Assembly (NCBI GenBank): GCA_963575745.1
Contig: CAUYUJ010009474.1
Coordinates: forward strand, 1-30,000
Direction: 5' to 3'
Source: Prorocentrum cordatum
Taxonomy: Eukaryota; Sar; Dinophyceae; Prorocentrales; Prorocentraceae
DNA: 30,000 bases
Of this stretch, positions 8,514 to 15,929 are shown piece by piece. A program made the translations under genes and the position numbers. How positions within the stretch are numbered: the stretch's first letter is position 1; each line of letters opens with the position of its first letter. The notes beneath the pieces are model-generated. The model was given only the letters and a program-made list of their open reading frames with translations, was not told the origin of the DNA and did no database searches.

Positions 8514-8683
8514 TGGACATGGATTTGTGCTCGTCACTCGCGGCAAGGCACGCGACTGCGCCGCGACCCTGCCGGGGATCATCCTGGACGTGGTCGACAA
8601 GTTCTCCGAGCTCGTGTTCAGCCATGCGCGCATCATGGGAGCCCTGAACAGCATGATCGGCAAGGGCGGCTGCAAGGAGCCCT
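8514..8683 (+). CDS. Exon-like block 3 of the unknown gene
   Basis: Frame 1 encodes TLPGIILDVVDKFSELVF and then SHARIMGALNSMIGKGGC, with G/C third positions almost throughout. The stretch could form amphipathic helices. No family is recognised. The end near 8680 (GGCTGCAAG before GAGCCC) could be a donor with a GA start, but this is a guess. Blocks 2 and 3 are separated by three back-to-back fold-back elements, as expected if those form an intron. Confidence 0.5.
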
Positions 8684-8811
8684 GTCCACTTCATGTTCTT
8701 TAACAAATCGCCGGCCCAGCGGGCCAGAGGTGTGCTATAGACCGCGCACGCGTGGCGGCCCCTGGGGGCCCCCGGGCGAACAGTACGCCGGAGAGGTCCC
8801 GGCAAGATTCT

Positions 8812-9010
8812 AGGCCTCCTAGATGGGGTCGGAGCAGATGGGGTCGGAGGATCGCGCCGCATCGCCGATGCATCGGCGATGCGGCTCGATGTGGGACCCG
8901 ATTTTCTCCAAGCCGACGTTGCCGATGCATCGCCGACGTCGCCAGTGCATCGCCGATGTATCGGCGATGCGGCAAGATCCTCCGACCCCATCTACTCGGA
9001 CCCCATCTAA
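8812..9010. repeat. FB2 fold-back element, copy 3
   Basis: The most symmetrical FB2 copy: GATGGGGTCGGAGCAGATGG and GGGTCGGAGGATCGCGCC at the left, GATCCTCCGACCCCATC and CTCGGACCCCATCTAAG at the right. The GATGCATCGGCGATGC palindrome lies inside each arm. The upstream extension present in copies 1 and 2 is missing. Confidence 0.9.
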
Positions 9011-9020
9011 GACTAAATAA

Positions 9021-9172
9021 GTTGGGCCCGTCTCTCTACAGGAGGAATATTCAAAAATGGTCCAAACATAGTCCTGAGACGATGTTTCGATTATCTTTTG
9101 ACCATTTGGGTGCGTTGCTGGAGTACTCTTGGTTTTTCGTTCAAGCCGCCTGTAGGGGGGCAGGCCCGACCG
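9021..9172 (-). repeat. FB5 element, full copy
   Basis: Inverted ends GTTGGGCCCGTCTCTCTAC and GTAGGGGGGCAGGCCCGAC. Read in reverse it aligns end to end with 15762-15913: both contain GAACGAAAAAC, ATCGAAACATCGTC (or the near-identical GTCGAAACATCGTC) and AATATTCCTCCTGTAGAG. Follows FB2 copy 3 directly. Confidence 0.9.
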
Positions 9173-9183
9173 AAATCTAGGAG

Positions 9184-9345
9184 TCGGGCCGAACGAAAGG
9201 GGGGGATAGGGCAAGGGAGGGGCTACGAAATCTGCTGCATGCGGCTGGTCTCGGCCCCGCCGCCGGGCCCATTCCTCGACACATGGGCGCCTCCCGGCGC
9301 CGGGGGGCGCCGGGAAAAACTCAGCTGCGTCAGCTGCGTCGCCCG
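9184..9345 (-). repeat. FB15 element, truncated copy
   Basis: Reverse-orientation match to 28699-28887: GAACGAAAGGGGGG, TACGAAATCTGCTGCATGC, GGCGCCTCCCGGCGCC and a repeated CAGCTGCGT are shared in order. The second terminus is not found, so the copy is truncated near 9345. Confidence 0.8.
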
Positions 9346-9531
9346 GCCCGGCAGGGATGGTCCTGCTGCCGGGTGCGGGCCGCGGGGCCCCCCGGTGAGG
9401 GCCGCAGGGGTGCCCCCGGCGGGGGCCGTCGGGAGAGCCCTCCGGAGCGGCCCCGGGGCGGGGCCGCGAGGGGCGGCGGGCGCCCGGAGAGCTCCCAAGA
9501 CGGCGCCAGCATGCCCGAACGTAGCCTTTGT
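9346..9531. other. GC-rich segment without recognised gene
   Basis: Very GC-rich, with frames open on both strands and no recognisable domain. It could hold an exon but nothing supports a frame. Confidence 0.35.
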
Positions 9532-9572
9532 GTCGGGCCTGTCCACCTTCAGGCGGATCTTGGACGAAATGT
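9532..9572 (+). repeat. FB5 left half
   Basis: TGTCGGGCCTGTCC, CAGGCGGATCTTGG and ACGAAATG match the left third of FB5 (15762-15805). The match stops at the TA/GACA microsatellites. A matching right end occurs at 10351-10390. Confidence 0.7.
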
Positions 9573-9616
9573 TTTTATATATATATATATATATATATGG
9601 ACACACCTACATACAT

Positions 9617-9655
<39 letters not shown>

Positions 9656-9755
9656 TGCATGCATGCATGCATGCATGCATGCATACCTACGTACGTACGT
9701 ACGTACATACATACATACATGCATGCATACATACATACATTTATGCATATGTATA
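9573..9755. repeat. Compound microsatellite: TA, GACA, TGCA, TACG, ATAC
   Basis: Consecutive short arrays: TA at 9574-9597, ACAG at 9617-9653, CATG/TGCA to about 9685, ACGT/TACG around 9690-9704, then ATAC and CATG to about 9740. Such hypervariable tracts are prone to slippage and assembly error. Confidence 0.95.
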
Positions 9756-9899
9756 ACTAAAGTGTTTGACCATTCTTGCAAATCCCAAGGCCGGACCTGC
9801 GGCCAGCGCGCCCTCGGGCAAAACTGAACCACGGACATATGCCCATGCAGATCTGAAGCCGCTCACCTTCGTAAAACACAGGCTGAATAAGTTTCGGAG

Positions 9900-9998
9900 G
9901 ACGCGGAGTATGTTTTCTTCAGCTATCACACAACGCGGAGTAAGTTCAACAAGAACGCGGAGTAAGTTAATCCACGTCCAAGAACGTGCGGAGTAAGT
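9900..9998 (+). repeat. Four spaced copies of CGCGGAGTAAGTT
   Basis: ACGCGGAGTATGTT (9901), ACGCGGAGTAAGTT (9933), ACGCGGAGTAAGTT (9955) and GTGCGGAGTAAGTT (9985). Spacing is 32, 22 and 30 bp. The core resembles a consensus 5' splice site. No coding frame flanks the copies. Confidence 0.7.
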
Positions 9999-10147
9999 TT
10001 GTACACCGTAATAAATTTATAGTACTAAGGAGAAGCGGTGTGGGCGGGATCCGAAACCTACTCAGCGACAGGCAGATGCCATGTTGCAGGATTCTACGGG
10101 GGGAGGGGGGTCCGTCGACGAAATGGTCAAAACTTTGGTAACGCCAT

Positions 10148-10202
10148 TGTATCTATATATATATGTTTAAACATATATAAATATACATATATATATATAT
10201 GC
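10148..10202. repeat. AT-rich TA/ATA tract
   Basis: An interrupted (TA)n with TTTAAACATATATAAATATA in the middle, partly self-complementary. It resembles the tract at 11364-11420. Confidence 0.9.
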
Positions 10203-10245
10203 ATGACTGCAAAAACTTGTGTATAACAATACGCTTGTTACAAAT

Positions 10246-10330
10246 ACTACAAAAAAAAAGAAAGCAGAAGCAGCAGCAAAACAACACAAAAAACAAAACG
10301 AAACAAACAAAACAAAACAAACAAAACAGA
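10246..10330 (+). repeat. A-rich (AAAAC)n tract
   Basis: Begins with a run of nine A, then AGCAGAAGCAGCAGC, then an irregular AAAAC/AAACA array ending near 10330. It could be a retroposon tail or simple expansion; no source element is recognised. Confidence 0.85.
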
Positions 10331-10350
10331 GCCCCCTGGCTATGGGACTA

Positions 10351-10390
10351 TGTTTGAATATTCCTCCTGTAGAGGGACAGGCCCGACTTG
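10351..10390 (+). repeat. FB5 right half
   Basis: TTTGAATATTCCTCCTGTAG then AGGGACAGGCCCGACTTG, nearly identical to the right end at 15880-15915. Together with 9532-9572 it may represent one FB5 copy opened by about 780 bp of inserted or expanded sequence. Confidence 0.75.
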
Positions 10391-10860
10391 AACGTAGCCT
10401 TCAGATGGCCCAAGACAGCCGACGAGAGCCCCCATAAGCCCAAATTCATGCATGACCCAAGTGACTTTAATATGTGCACGCTCTCGTTTTTGTTTGCCTT
10501 CCGACTGCCCAAGACGGATGCAGAGGCCCCCAATGTAACTCCAAGACGGCCCAAGAGGCATCCAGGAGGGCCCCAAGACGGCACAAGAAGGCTCCAAGAC
10601 GAGCCAAGAGCCCGTCCAAGAGGGCCCAAGAGGTTTTCGATAGGCCCCCAGGAGGGGCCCAAGGGAGGGCACCCGAGCTGGCATGTCAGCCCTGTTCCGC
10701 AAAGATAGCCCCTGGACCGCCAGCAGGCCTTCAGAGGCTCCCAACACTCCCCCAACAGGCTCCAGGAAGCCCCCGAGATCCCTCCACGAAGCCCCCGCGG
10801 GCCCTCCCAGGAGACCCCACACAGTCTCCGCCCTTCGCCGTTCGGGCTCCCGAGGATTTA
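10391..10860 (+). repeat. Degenerate CCAAGACGGCCCAAGAGG-type periodic repeat
   Basis: Irregular reiteration of (G/C)CCCAAGA(C/G)G(G/A)C and CCCCCAGGAGG motifs without stable period. Similar sequence occurs at 25380-25800 and 27640-27960. No coding frame is sustained on either strand. Confidence 0.6.
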
Positions 10861-10972
10861 GGAGGGAAAGAAGCGCACAGACACAGTGAACCGCCGACTC
10901 CCAGGAAAATATCGGAAAATGTGGGAAGTGGGGGGGGAAGACGAAAGCCCAGAAAATATAGGATTATCCCAG
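10861..10972 (+). repeat. FB8 AT-rich dispersed repeat, copy 2 (truncated)
   Basis: GGAGGGAAAGAAGCGCACAG, CGACTCCCAGGAAAATAT and GAAAGCCCAGAAAATATAGG follow the 29759-29907 copy. The match ends near 10972, before the TTTGTGTGT end. Confidence 0.85.
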
Positions 10973-11030
10973 TGCGACCCTACCTAGGAGTTGGAACCCC
11001 TAGGAAAGCAGCATTAGTAGTAACAGTACC

Positions 11031-11240
11031 GCTAAGCTAAAGTTAAGCTAAAGCTGAGCAACAGCTAAGCTAAAGCTAAGCTACAGCTAAGCTAAAGCTA
11101 AGCTAAAGCTAAGCTAAATCTAAGCTACAGCTAAGCTCAAGCTAAGCTAAAGCTAAGCTAAAGCTAAGTTAAAGCTAAGCTAAACGCTAAGCGAAAAGCT
11201 AAGCGAAACGCTAAGCTACAGCTAAGCTAAAGCTAAAGCT
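11031..11240. repeat. AGCTAA minisatellite
   Basis: About 210 bp of AGCTAAGCTAA / AGCTAAAGCTA units, with a short AGCTAAGCG(A)AA variant block near 11185-11212. AGCT and TTAGC palindromes recur. No stable higher-order period by eye. Confidence 0.95.
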
Positions 11241-11292
11241 CCCAGGGGACTGGGGGGAACCGCTTCCAGGGGACTGGGGGAACCGCCCGGGG
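11241..11292 (+). repeat. Two-copy 25-bp tandem repeat
   Basis: CCCAGGGGACTGGGGGGAAC and CCAGGGGACTGGGGGAACCG in tandem, each with CCGC after. Confidence 0.85.
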
Positions 11293-11363
11293 CGCGTTCC
11301 ACTGCCCGGCCCTTTAAGCTAGAGAGTAAGAACCCTTCTAGGCAGAGCCTAGGTAGGGAAATA

Positions 11364-11368
11364 GATAC

Positions 11369-11403
<35 letters not shown>

Positions 11404-11424
11404 TATATATATATATATGTATGT
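11364..11424. repeat. TA microsatellite
   Basis: Two (TA)n blocks separated by CACATATACA, ending in GTATGTATGG. Confidence 0.95.
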
Positions 11425-11618
11425 ATGGAACCCTGCTATTCCTGTCTGTTTATGTGTGTGTCCCTGGGCCCCCCCCGAGGACTGCGCCGCCGAGCCCCCC
11501 CCCCCCCCGGAGACCCCCAGGGCGCGCGCGGCGCGTGCCGCGCCGGCCCTCCCCAGGGTGGCCCCCGCGGAGCGCCCACGGCCGCTGCCGCCCTCGAGGC
11601 CTTCGCCGCCGAGCCTCG

Positions 11619-11938
11619 GGTCGGGCCCGTCCCTCGACAGGAGGGAAGGTTCCAGAGTGGTCAAAAAAGTAGTCTGGGGACGATTTGTTTGAGCATTTTG
11701 GGGCGATATTTTCAGTATTTGGAAGTATGTCTCTAAGTATCTGGTATTTGGGGCGATTTTTGAAGCATTTTGGGACGACTTGTTTGAGCATTTGGGAGTA
11801 TTTGAGTAGTCAAGAGTGGTCAAAAAAGTAGTCTGGGGACGATTGTTTGTTAGTGTTTGGAAGCATTTCTCTAAGTATGTTTGCCCTGTGCTGAGATCTG
11901 TCCTCCAGAATCCGCCTGAGGGGGGGCACGCCCGACCG
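11619..11938 (-). repeat. FB5 element with internal duplication
   Basis: Ends GGTCGGGCCCGTCCCTCGAC and GGGGGGCACGCCCGACC are inverted FB5 termini. At about 320 bp it is twice the usual 150 bp because GTGGTCAAAAAAGTAGTCTG followed by GGGACGATT is duplicated (11656 and 11816) around GCATTTTGGG / GTATTTGG repeats. Confidence 0.8.
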
Positions 11939-11991
11939 AGCCCGAGCCCCATCTGAGCCACAGGGCGTGCCAGGGTCGGGCGCCGCGCCAT

Positions 11992-12050
11992 GGCCGACTA
12001 CGCCGCGGTCGCGGGTCTCTCAAGGCGGCCGCGGACGACGGGGCCGCAGG
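11992..12050 (+). CDS. Possible short exon
   Basis: Starting at ATGGCC (11990-11995), a frame encodes MADYAAVAGLSRRPR and ends at CCGCAG before GTAATT, a good GT donor (12051). High GC and an adjacent FB7 element fit an exon next to an element-derived intron. Too short to identify. Confidence 0.22.
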
Positions 12051-12058
12051 TAATTAAG

Positions 12059-12206
12059 CGGGCGAAGGACGGTGGAGCATGATCGTTTCCGCCATCCGGG
12101 GGGCGCCTGTCCCAGGCCGGCTGGAAAGGTTAAACCCCCACCTACCACCCCAGGGGTGCAGGCTTCCCAGCCGCCCTGGGACAGGCGCCCCAGATGGCGG
12201 AAAAGC
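12059..12206 (+). repeat. FB7 fold-back element, copy 1
   Basis: Starts GCGGGCGAAGGACGGT. Left arm GGGGGGCGCCTGTCCCAGG; right arm CCCTGGGACAGGCGCCCC then AGATGGCGG. The second copy at 13919-14071 is in the opposite orientation and ends with the complement of GCGGGCGAAGGAC. Confidence 0.85.
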
Positions 12207-12212
12207 TCAGGG

Positions 12213-12388
12213 TCGGACCGAGGTGTAAGATCGAGGTCGGTTCGGGGAGGGTGCCATAGTGTTCTTCGTGTCTGTTGGACGTTCTTGTGCATCCTGGGGG
12301 AGGGCACCCTTCGATGCTCTGCTTGTCTTGGCTGGCGGAGGATATCATGTTTTTGAGGAATTTGGTTCTGTCCTAGGTCCGGCTGTAT
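12213..12388 (+). repeat. FB6 dispersed repeat, copy 1
   Basis: TCGGACCGAGGTGTAAGATC, GGGGGAGGGCACCCT and GTCCGGCTGTA match 20219-20404 in order with moderate divergence. It lies between FB7 and FB11 with almost no spacer. Confidence 0.85.
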
Positions 12389-12394
12389 TCGAGT

Positions 12395-12602
12395 AGGGGA
12401 TCGACTACAGAATTGGTTTTCCCCAAAGTTCATGCTCTCGTCAAATGTGCGAGAATGCGTAGGATGCTCGACGAGCATCCTACGCATCCTCGTTATATGG
12501 AACGATCTACGAGCAGTGCTCGTAGATCATTCCATACAACTGCCACAGGTTCGACGAGGAAACCACTTCTGGGGTAAACCGATTCCGCGGTCGATCCCCC
12601 AC
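12395..12602. mobile_element. FB11 element, copy 2, with two strong internal hairpins
   Basis: Ends GTAGGGGATCGACTACAGAA and, at the right, GCGGTCGATCCCCCAC are inverted repeats that continue inward (GGTTTTCCCCAAAG versus CTTCTGGGGTAAACC). Inside are two near-perfect palindromes: 12455-12470 with 12472-12487 (1-nt loop), and 12496-12515 with 12517-12536 (1-nt loop, one mismatch). Same family as 7501-7752, but there the hairpins are replaced by a GGA array. Confidence 0.85.
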
Positions 12603-12847
12603 CCGATGCATGCCATACAGTCGGGGCCCTGAAGAAGGAACCCTTTTGGTTGGGGAGGGGCTCGATGTTCCTTACTTGTTCCACACCTTTTCTAAGGTTT
12701 CCCTTCTGTTTTCGATGGGAAGTCAAAGTTTAACTTACGAAAAAAGGGCCTCGTTCCTTATTTAGGGTTCCTTAGGTCAACGCCCCGACTGTAGCGCTCC
12801 TCGCCCCCCAACGCAGGGGGCCAGCAGCAGCGGGCCCCGCGCCGAGG

Positions 12848-12980
12848 TGCCGGCCGTCCCGTGGAGGCTGCCGCGGGCCGGGTGCCGCGCCGCGCTGGCG
12901 GCGGCCCTGTGGCGCGCCGCGGGCGCGGGCACCGGCGCGGGGTCGGCGAGCAGACGGGCCAGGCCAGCGGGCCAGGAGGG
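12848..12980 (+). CDS. Possible GC-rich exon
   Basis: A frame encoding AEVPAVPWRLPRAGCRAALA followed by Ala-rich sequence, with almost all third positions G or C. The reverse strand is equally open because of composition. No domain is recognised. It runs straight into the CTCGAG minisatellite. Confidence 0.2.
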
Positions 12981-12984
12981 GGGA

Positions 12985-13375
12985 TCCTCGAGCCCCGACC
13001 CCTCGAGCCTCGAGCCCCGACCCCTCGAGCCTCGAGCCCCGAGCCCTCGAGCCTCGAGCCCCGACCCCTCGAGCCTCGAGCCCCGACCCCTCGAGCCTCG
13101 AGCCCCGAGCCCTCGAGCCTCGAGCCCCGACCCCTCGAGCCTCGAGCCCCGACCCCTCGAGCCTCGAGCCCCGAGCCCTCGAGCCTCGAGCCCCGACCCC
13201 TCGAGCCTCGAGCCCCGACCCCTCGATCCTCGATCCTCGAGCACCGACCCCTCGATCCTCGAGCACCGATCCTCGAGCCTCGAGCCTCGATCCTCGAGCA
13301 CCGATCCTCGAGCCTCGAGCCTCGAGCCTCGAGCCTCGAGTTTCGAGCCTCGAGCCTCGAGCCTCGGCCCTCGAT
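12985..13375. repeat. CTCGAG minisatellite with higher-order structure
   Basis: The basic 22-bp unit TCGAGCCCCGACCCCTCGAG plus CC alternates with a variant carrying GAGCCC in place of GACCCC in the order D-D-E, giving a 66-bp higher-order unit repeated about three and a half times. The right third degenerates to TCGATCC and TCGAGCC 7-mers with GAGCACCGA. It reads open in several frames on both strands (Ser/Leu/Glu/Pro/Arg repeats). Confidence 0.95.
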
Positions 13376-13452
13376 CCACCCTGCACCGCGCGGGGGGGCT
13401 CGGGGAAGAGGGCGATACCTTGAGGAAGCAAAAACCGCCATAGGCATGATTT

Positions 13453-13707
13453 GTTGGCGCTCCGCGCGGGTTCCTTGGGTACGCTTCTCTTGACGTGTCC
13501 CGTGTCGAAGAAGAATAAGAAACGTCATAAGCATAAACGTTCAGAGCTCCGCGCGGATTCCTTGGGGCCGCTTCTTCTGACATGTCCCGTGTCGAAGAAG
13601 AAGAAACGTCAAAAAACATAAGCGTTCAGGGTTCCGCGCGGATTCCTTGGATCCGCTTCTTTTGACATGTCCCGCGTCGAAGAAGAAGAAACGTCATAAA
13701 CATGAGC
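13453..13707 (+). repeat. Three tandem copies of an FB1 left arm
   Basis: Units of 86, 85 and 84 bp start at 13453, 13539 and 13624 (GTTGGCGCTCC, GTTCAGAGCTCC, GTTCAGGGTTCC). Each contains CCGCGCGG(A/G)TTCCTTGG, GTGTCCCG(T/C)GTCGAAGAAGA and AACGTCA(T/A)AA. The array leads into the complete FB1 copy at 13708. Confidence 0.9.
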
Positions 13708-13880
13708 GTTCGGAGCTCCAGGCGGCCTCCTTGGATCCGCGCTGGGCTCCCCCCCGGCGGCGCCTCCGGCGCCGCCCCTGCTCCGATCGCGCCGGGGAGC
13801 GGGGCCTCCGGCGCGGATCCAAGAAATCCGCGCGGGGCGCCAAAAGTTTATGTTTGTGCCGTCGTTTGTGCTTCTGGATG
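13708..13880. repeat. FB1 fold-back element, copy 4
   Basis: Left GTTCGGAGCTCCAGGCGGCC and CTTGGATCCGCGCTGGG; right GGCGCGGATCCAAGAAATCC then GCGCGGGGCGCC, AAAAGTTTATGTTTGTGCC. The centre pairs GGCGGCGCCTCC with GGGGCCTCCGGCGC imperfectly. Confidence 0.85.
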
Positions 13881-13918
13881 CCTCGAAAAAGCAAATGGAG
13901 GGGCGAAGAGCGACATGA

Positions 13919-14071
13919 GGCGGGCTGCTCCGCCATCTGGGGGCGCCTGTCCCAGGGCGGCGGGGAGGTCTGTGCCCCTGCAGCGGCAGGTGGGGGCAGA
14001 GCCTTCCCAGCCGCCCTGGGACAGACGCCCCCGAGGGCGGAACAGCTTATGCTAGACGGTCCTTCGCCCGC
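13919..14071 (-). repeat. FB7 fold-back element, copy 2
   Basis: CTCCGCCATCTGGGGGCGCC and TGTCCCAGGGCGGC pair with GCCGCCCTGGGACAGACGCC and CCCGAGGGCGG. Ends GTCCTTCGCCCGC. Inverted relative to 12059-12206. Confidence 0.85.
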
Positions 14072-14077
14072 TGAAGA

Positions 14078-14295
14078 AAAAACAGTGTGGATATAGATTG
14101 TCGGAGTTCCGCGCGGATTTCTTGTATCTGCGCAGGGCCCCCCTGGCGGCGCATTTCTTGGATCTGCGCTGGGCCCCCCTGGCGGCGCCTCCGGCGCCGC
14201 CCTTGGCGCGCTCCTCGCGCCAGGGAGGGGGTCCAGCGCCGATCCAAGAAACCCGTTCGGAGCTCCGACATTTGATGTGGTTGCAGTTTTTTTTT
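14078..14295. repeat. FB1 fold-back element, copy 5, with internal duplication
   Basis: GTCGGAGTTCCGCGCGGATT opens it; CAAGAAACCCGTTCGGAGC closes it. The left arm segment TTTCTTG(T/G)ATCTGCGC then GGGCCCCCCTGGCGGCGC occurs twice (about 14119 and 14154), lengthening this copy. It lies immediately upstream of PAN-like coding sequence. Confidence 0.85.
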
Positions 14296-14299
14296 GGTC

Positions 14300-14879
14300 T
14301 GCTAGGTGATGCGGGCATGCAAGTCGACCGCAATCTCACCACGGCCCTCAGTGTGACCGAGAGCCTCGGTGGGACTAAAACGTCCACTGCCGCTAGCAGC
14401 AGAGTCGCCGCTGTTTTGGCGCACGACCGGGAGCTGGTCAAGGGGGGAAGAGCTGCTGGCGCGTCGGCTGCGGCAGCGGGCGCTTCCCCGACGGCCGCAC
14501 GGGCGAGGGCGGCGGGAGCAATTAGAGCTTGGAGGAGTGCCTGACGGCGTGCATCTGGAGAGCGGCTTCTGCCACGGGAGCACGGTGGTCGCAGGCCACG
14601 CGACGGACGGCCCGTACTGGTTGCCCTCGGAGCTGGTGCTCGACGAGTGCCAGGACGGCCCGTCCCATAACACCTACAGACGGGGCCCCGTCGCGGAGCG
14701 CGTCGCGCAGGTCGAGGAGACCTCCAGCTGGACGCGCAACGAGGGCCGCGACTGCTACCCCGGCGCCGGCAGCTAGCCCTTCCCAGAGATCGCGGGCGTC
14801 CACTTCCAGGCCTGCGACCTACGGGGCGCGGAAGATCTCCGTGAGCGAGTGCATGCTGCGCTGCGAGCAGGACTGGTGA
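14300..14879 (+). pseudogene. PAN-like domain gene fragment, first part
   Basis: Three coding-like stretches follow one another in different frames. At about 14305-14460 frame 1 reads QVDRNLTTALSVTESLGG. At about 14520-14776 frame 2 reads SGFCHGSTVVAGHATDGPYW and then RNEGRDCYPGAG before a TAG at 14774. The same frame past the stop gives PFPEIAGVHFQACDLRG, after which frame 3 carries KISVSECMLRCEQDW. The order Cys-Tyr-Pro-Gly, then SVxECxxxCxxD, is typical of PAN/apple-like lectin modules common in dinoflagellate proteins (family knowledge). The stop and frame changes suggest a pseudogene or missed short introns. Substrate unknown. Confidence 0.55.
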
Positions 14880-14909
14880 GGCCTCGGGCTGCGCACAGAC
14901 AGCCAGTTT

Positions 14910-14982
14910 GGTATCGTTTTGGTCCCCGTTTGGAAGCGAGGGTGGTCAAAAGCGAGGTAGGTCCGTTTGCCCCTTAGAGTAG
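14910..14982 (+). repeat. FB9 right-half copy
   Basis: GGAAGCGAGGGTGGTCAAAA then GCGAGGTAGGT matches the right half of both tandem copies at 29092-29425. The left half (ACCTACCCCGCTTTCGC) is absent. It lies between the two PAN-like coding parts, i.e. in a probable intron. Confidence 0.8.
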
Positions 14983-15149
14983 TCCGGGCCGGTCACAACA
15001 CCCTGGCGCCCCATCCGGCGGCGCCCCAGGTGCGCTTCGCGCCCTAGGCCTCGGGTGACGAGACCGCCCTGGACGCCTCGGGGGGCCTGGCTGGAGGCCA
15101 GCCCAGGCTGCCCAGGGTGGGCCTGCCAGTGCGCAGCCCGAGGCCTCGC

Positions 15150-15271
15150 CCAAGCAGGACCCGCTGTGCGAGGCCGTGGTCGTGGCCCACCAGGACCGCG
15201 CGGCGTTCACCCCCTGCAAGCTGCGCATGCTGGTGGCGCCAGGGTCGTGCTCCAGGATGGGCTACACGTAA
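15150..15271 (+). CDS. PAN-like gene fragment, second exon-like part
   Basis: Frame 2 reads DPLCEAVVVAHQDRAAFTPC then KLRMLVAPGSCSRMGYT, with strongly G/C-ending codons. C-E-A-V-V-V followed about 12 residues later by C-K-L-R fits the second half of a PAN-like module (C..VVV....C.R), completing the Cys pattern begun at 14830-14875. A GTAAGA donor begins at 15268; a CAG acceptor could end at 15157. The phase between the two parts does not close cleanly. Confidence 0.5.
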
Positions 15272-15391
15272 GAGTCTTACCCTTCGCCGGAGTGACCCTG
15301 AGTGCGGGCTCACAGCACCCCCCCAGCATTATCTCGCGCGCTGAGAATCGCCCTTCCGCGGCACCCTAGAGCCGCGCACCAAAGGTTACTC

Positions 15392-15570
15392 TTGTAGGGT
15401 CATTCCTCGGAGAACCAGAGGCGACATAAACAAGACCTTCCGGAGGCTCGCGCGGATTCTTCGGATCGGCGCCAAAGCCCCAATGGGACGGGGGGTCCAG
15501 CTCCGATCCAAGAAATCCGCGCGGGCCTCCAAAAGTTTATCAGATTGACAGTCAACCGCATCGTAGTGAT
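15392..15570. repeat. FB1 fold-back element, copy 6
   Basis: GACATAAACAAGACCTTCCG with GGCTCGCGCGGATTC on the left; TCCGATCCAAGAAATCCGCG with GGGCCTCCAAAAGTTTATC on the right. The centre (GCCCCAATGGGACGGGG) is shorter than in other copies. Confidence 0.85.
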
Positions 15571-15761
15571 GAGCGATTTTCCAAGTTTACCCTTGCACCC
15601 TTGCCCCTTCGGCCCACCCCAGGCGACTTTCGCTGGACGACCTCGTTCGAAAAACGTTAGCATGGCCCTCCAAGGCCGTTGTACCTTTGCCGCGCATCCT
15701 CATGATGCGGGTTGACTGTATGTCATTGCTTGTTCCTCGAGCTCCTGCGCATAGCCTTACA

Positions 15762-15913
15762 TCGGGCATATCCTCCTACAGGCGGATTTTGAACGAAAAA
15801 CTAAAAATGTGCAAGCAATGCCCAAAGATTATCAAAAATAGTCGAAACATCGTCCCCAGAGCATGTTTTGATTACTTTGGAAATATTCCTCCTGTAGAGG
15901 GACAGGCCCAACT
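15762..15913 (+). repeat. FB5 element, full copy
   Basis: TCGGGCATATCCTCCTACAG to CTGTAGAGGGACAGGCCCAA. It shares GGCGGATTTTGAACGAAAAA, GTCGAAACATCGTC and GAAATATTCCTCC with other copies. Best reference copy for this family here. Confidence 0.9.
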
Positions 15914-15929
15914 TGAGCATAGCCGGCAG

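Noticed and set aside
7569-8813. 414-codon plus-strand frame
   Set aside because: It starts in a GGA array and crosses FB10, the FB4-like element and FB16. It is a shadow of the frame 1 exon-like blocks.
9617-9700. GACA/TGCA tract as a regulatory or binding-site cluster
   Set aside because: Simple microsatellite composition is enough to explain it.
12758-13619. Long minus-strand and plus-strand frames rich in GSRLEARG or SSLEPRPLEP
   Set aside because: Translation of the CTCGAG minisatellite; repeat period and composition explain the open frames on both strands.
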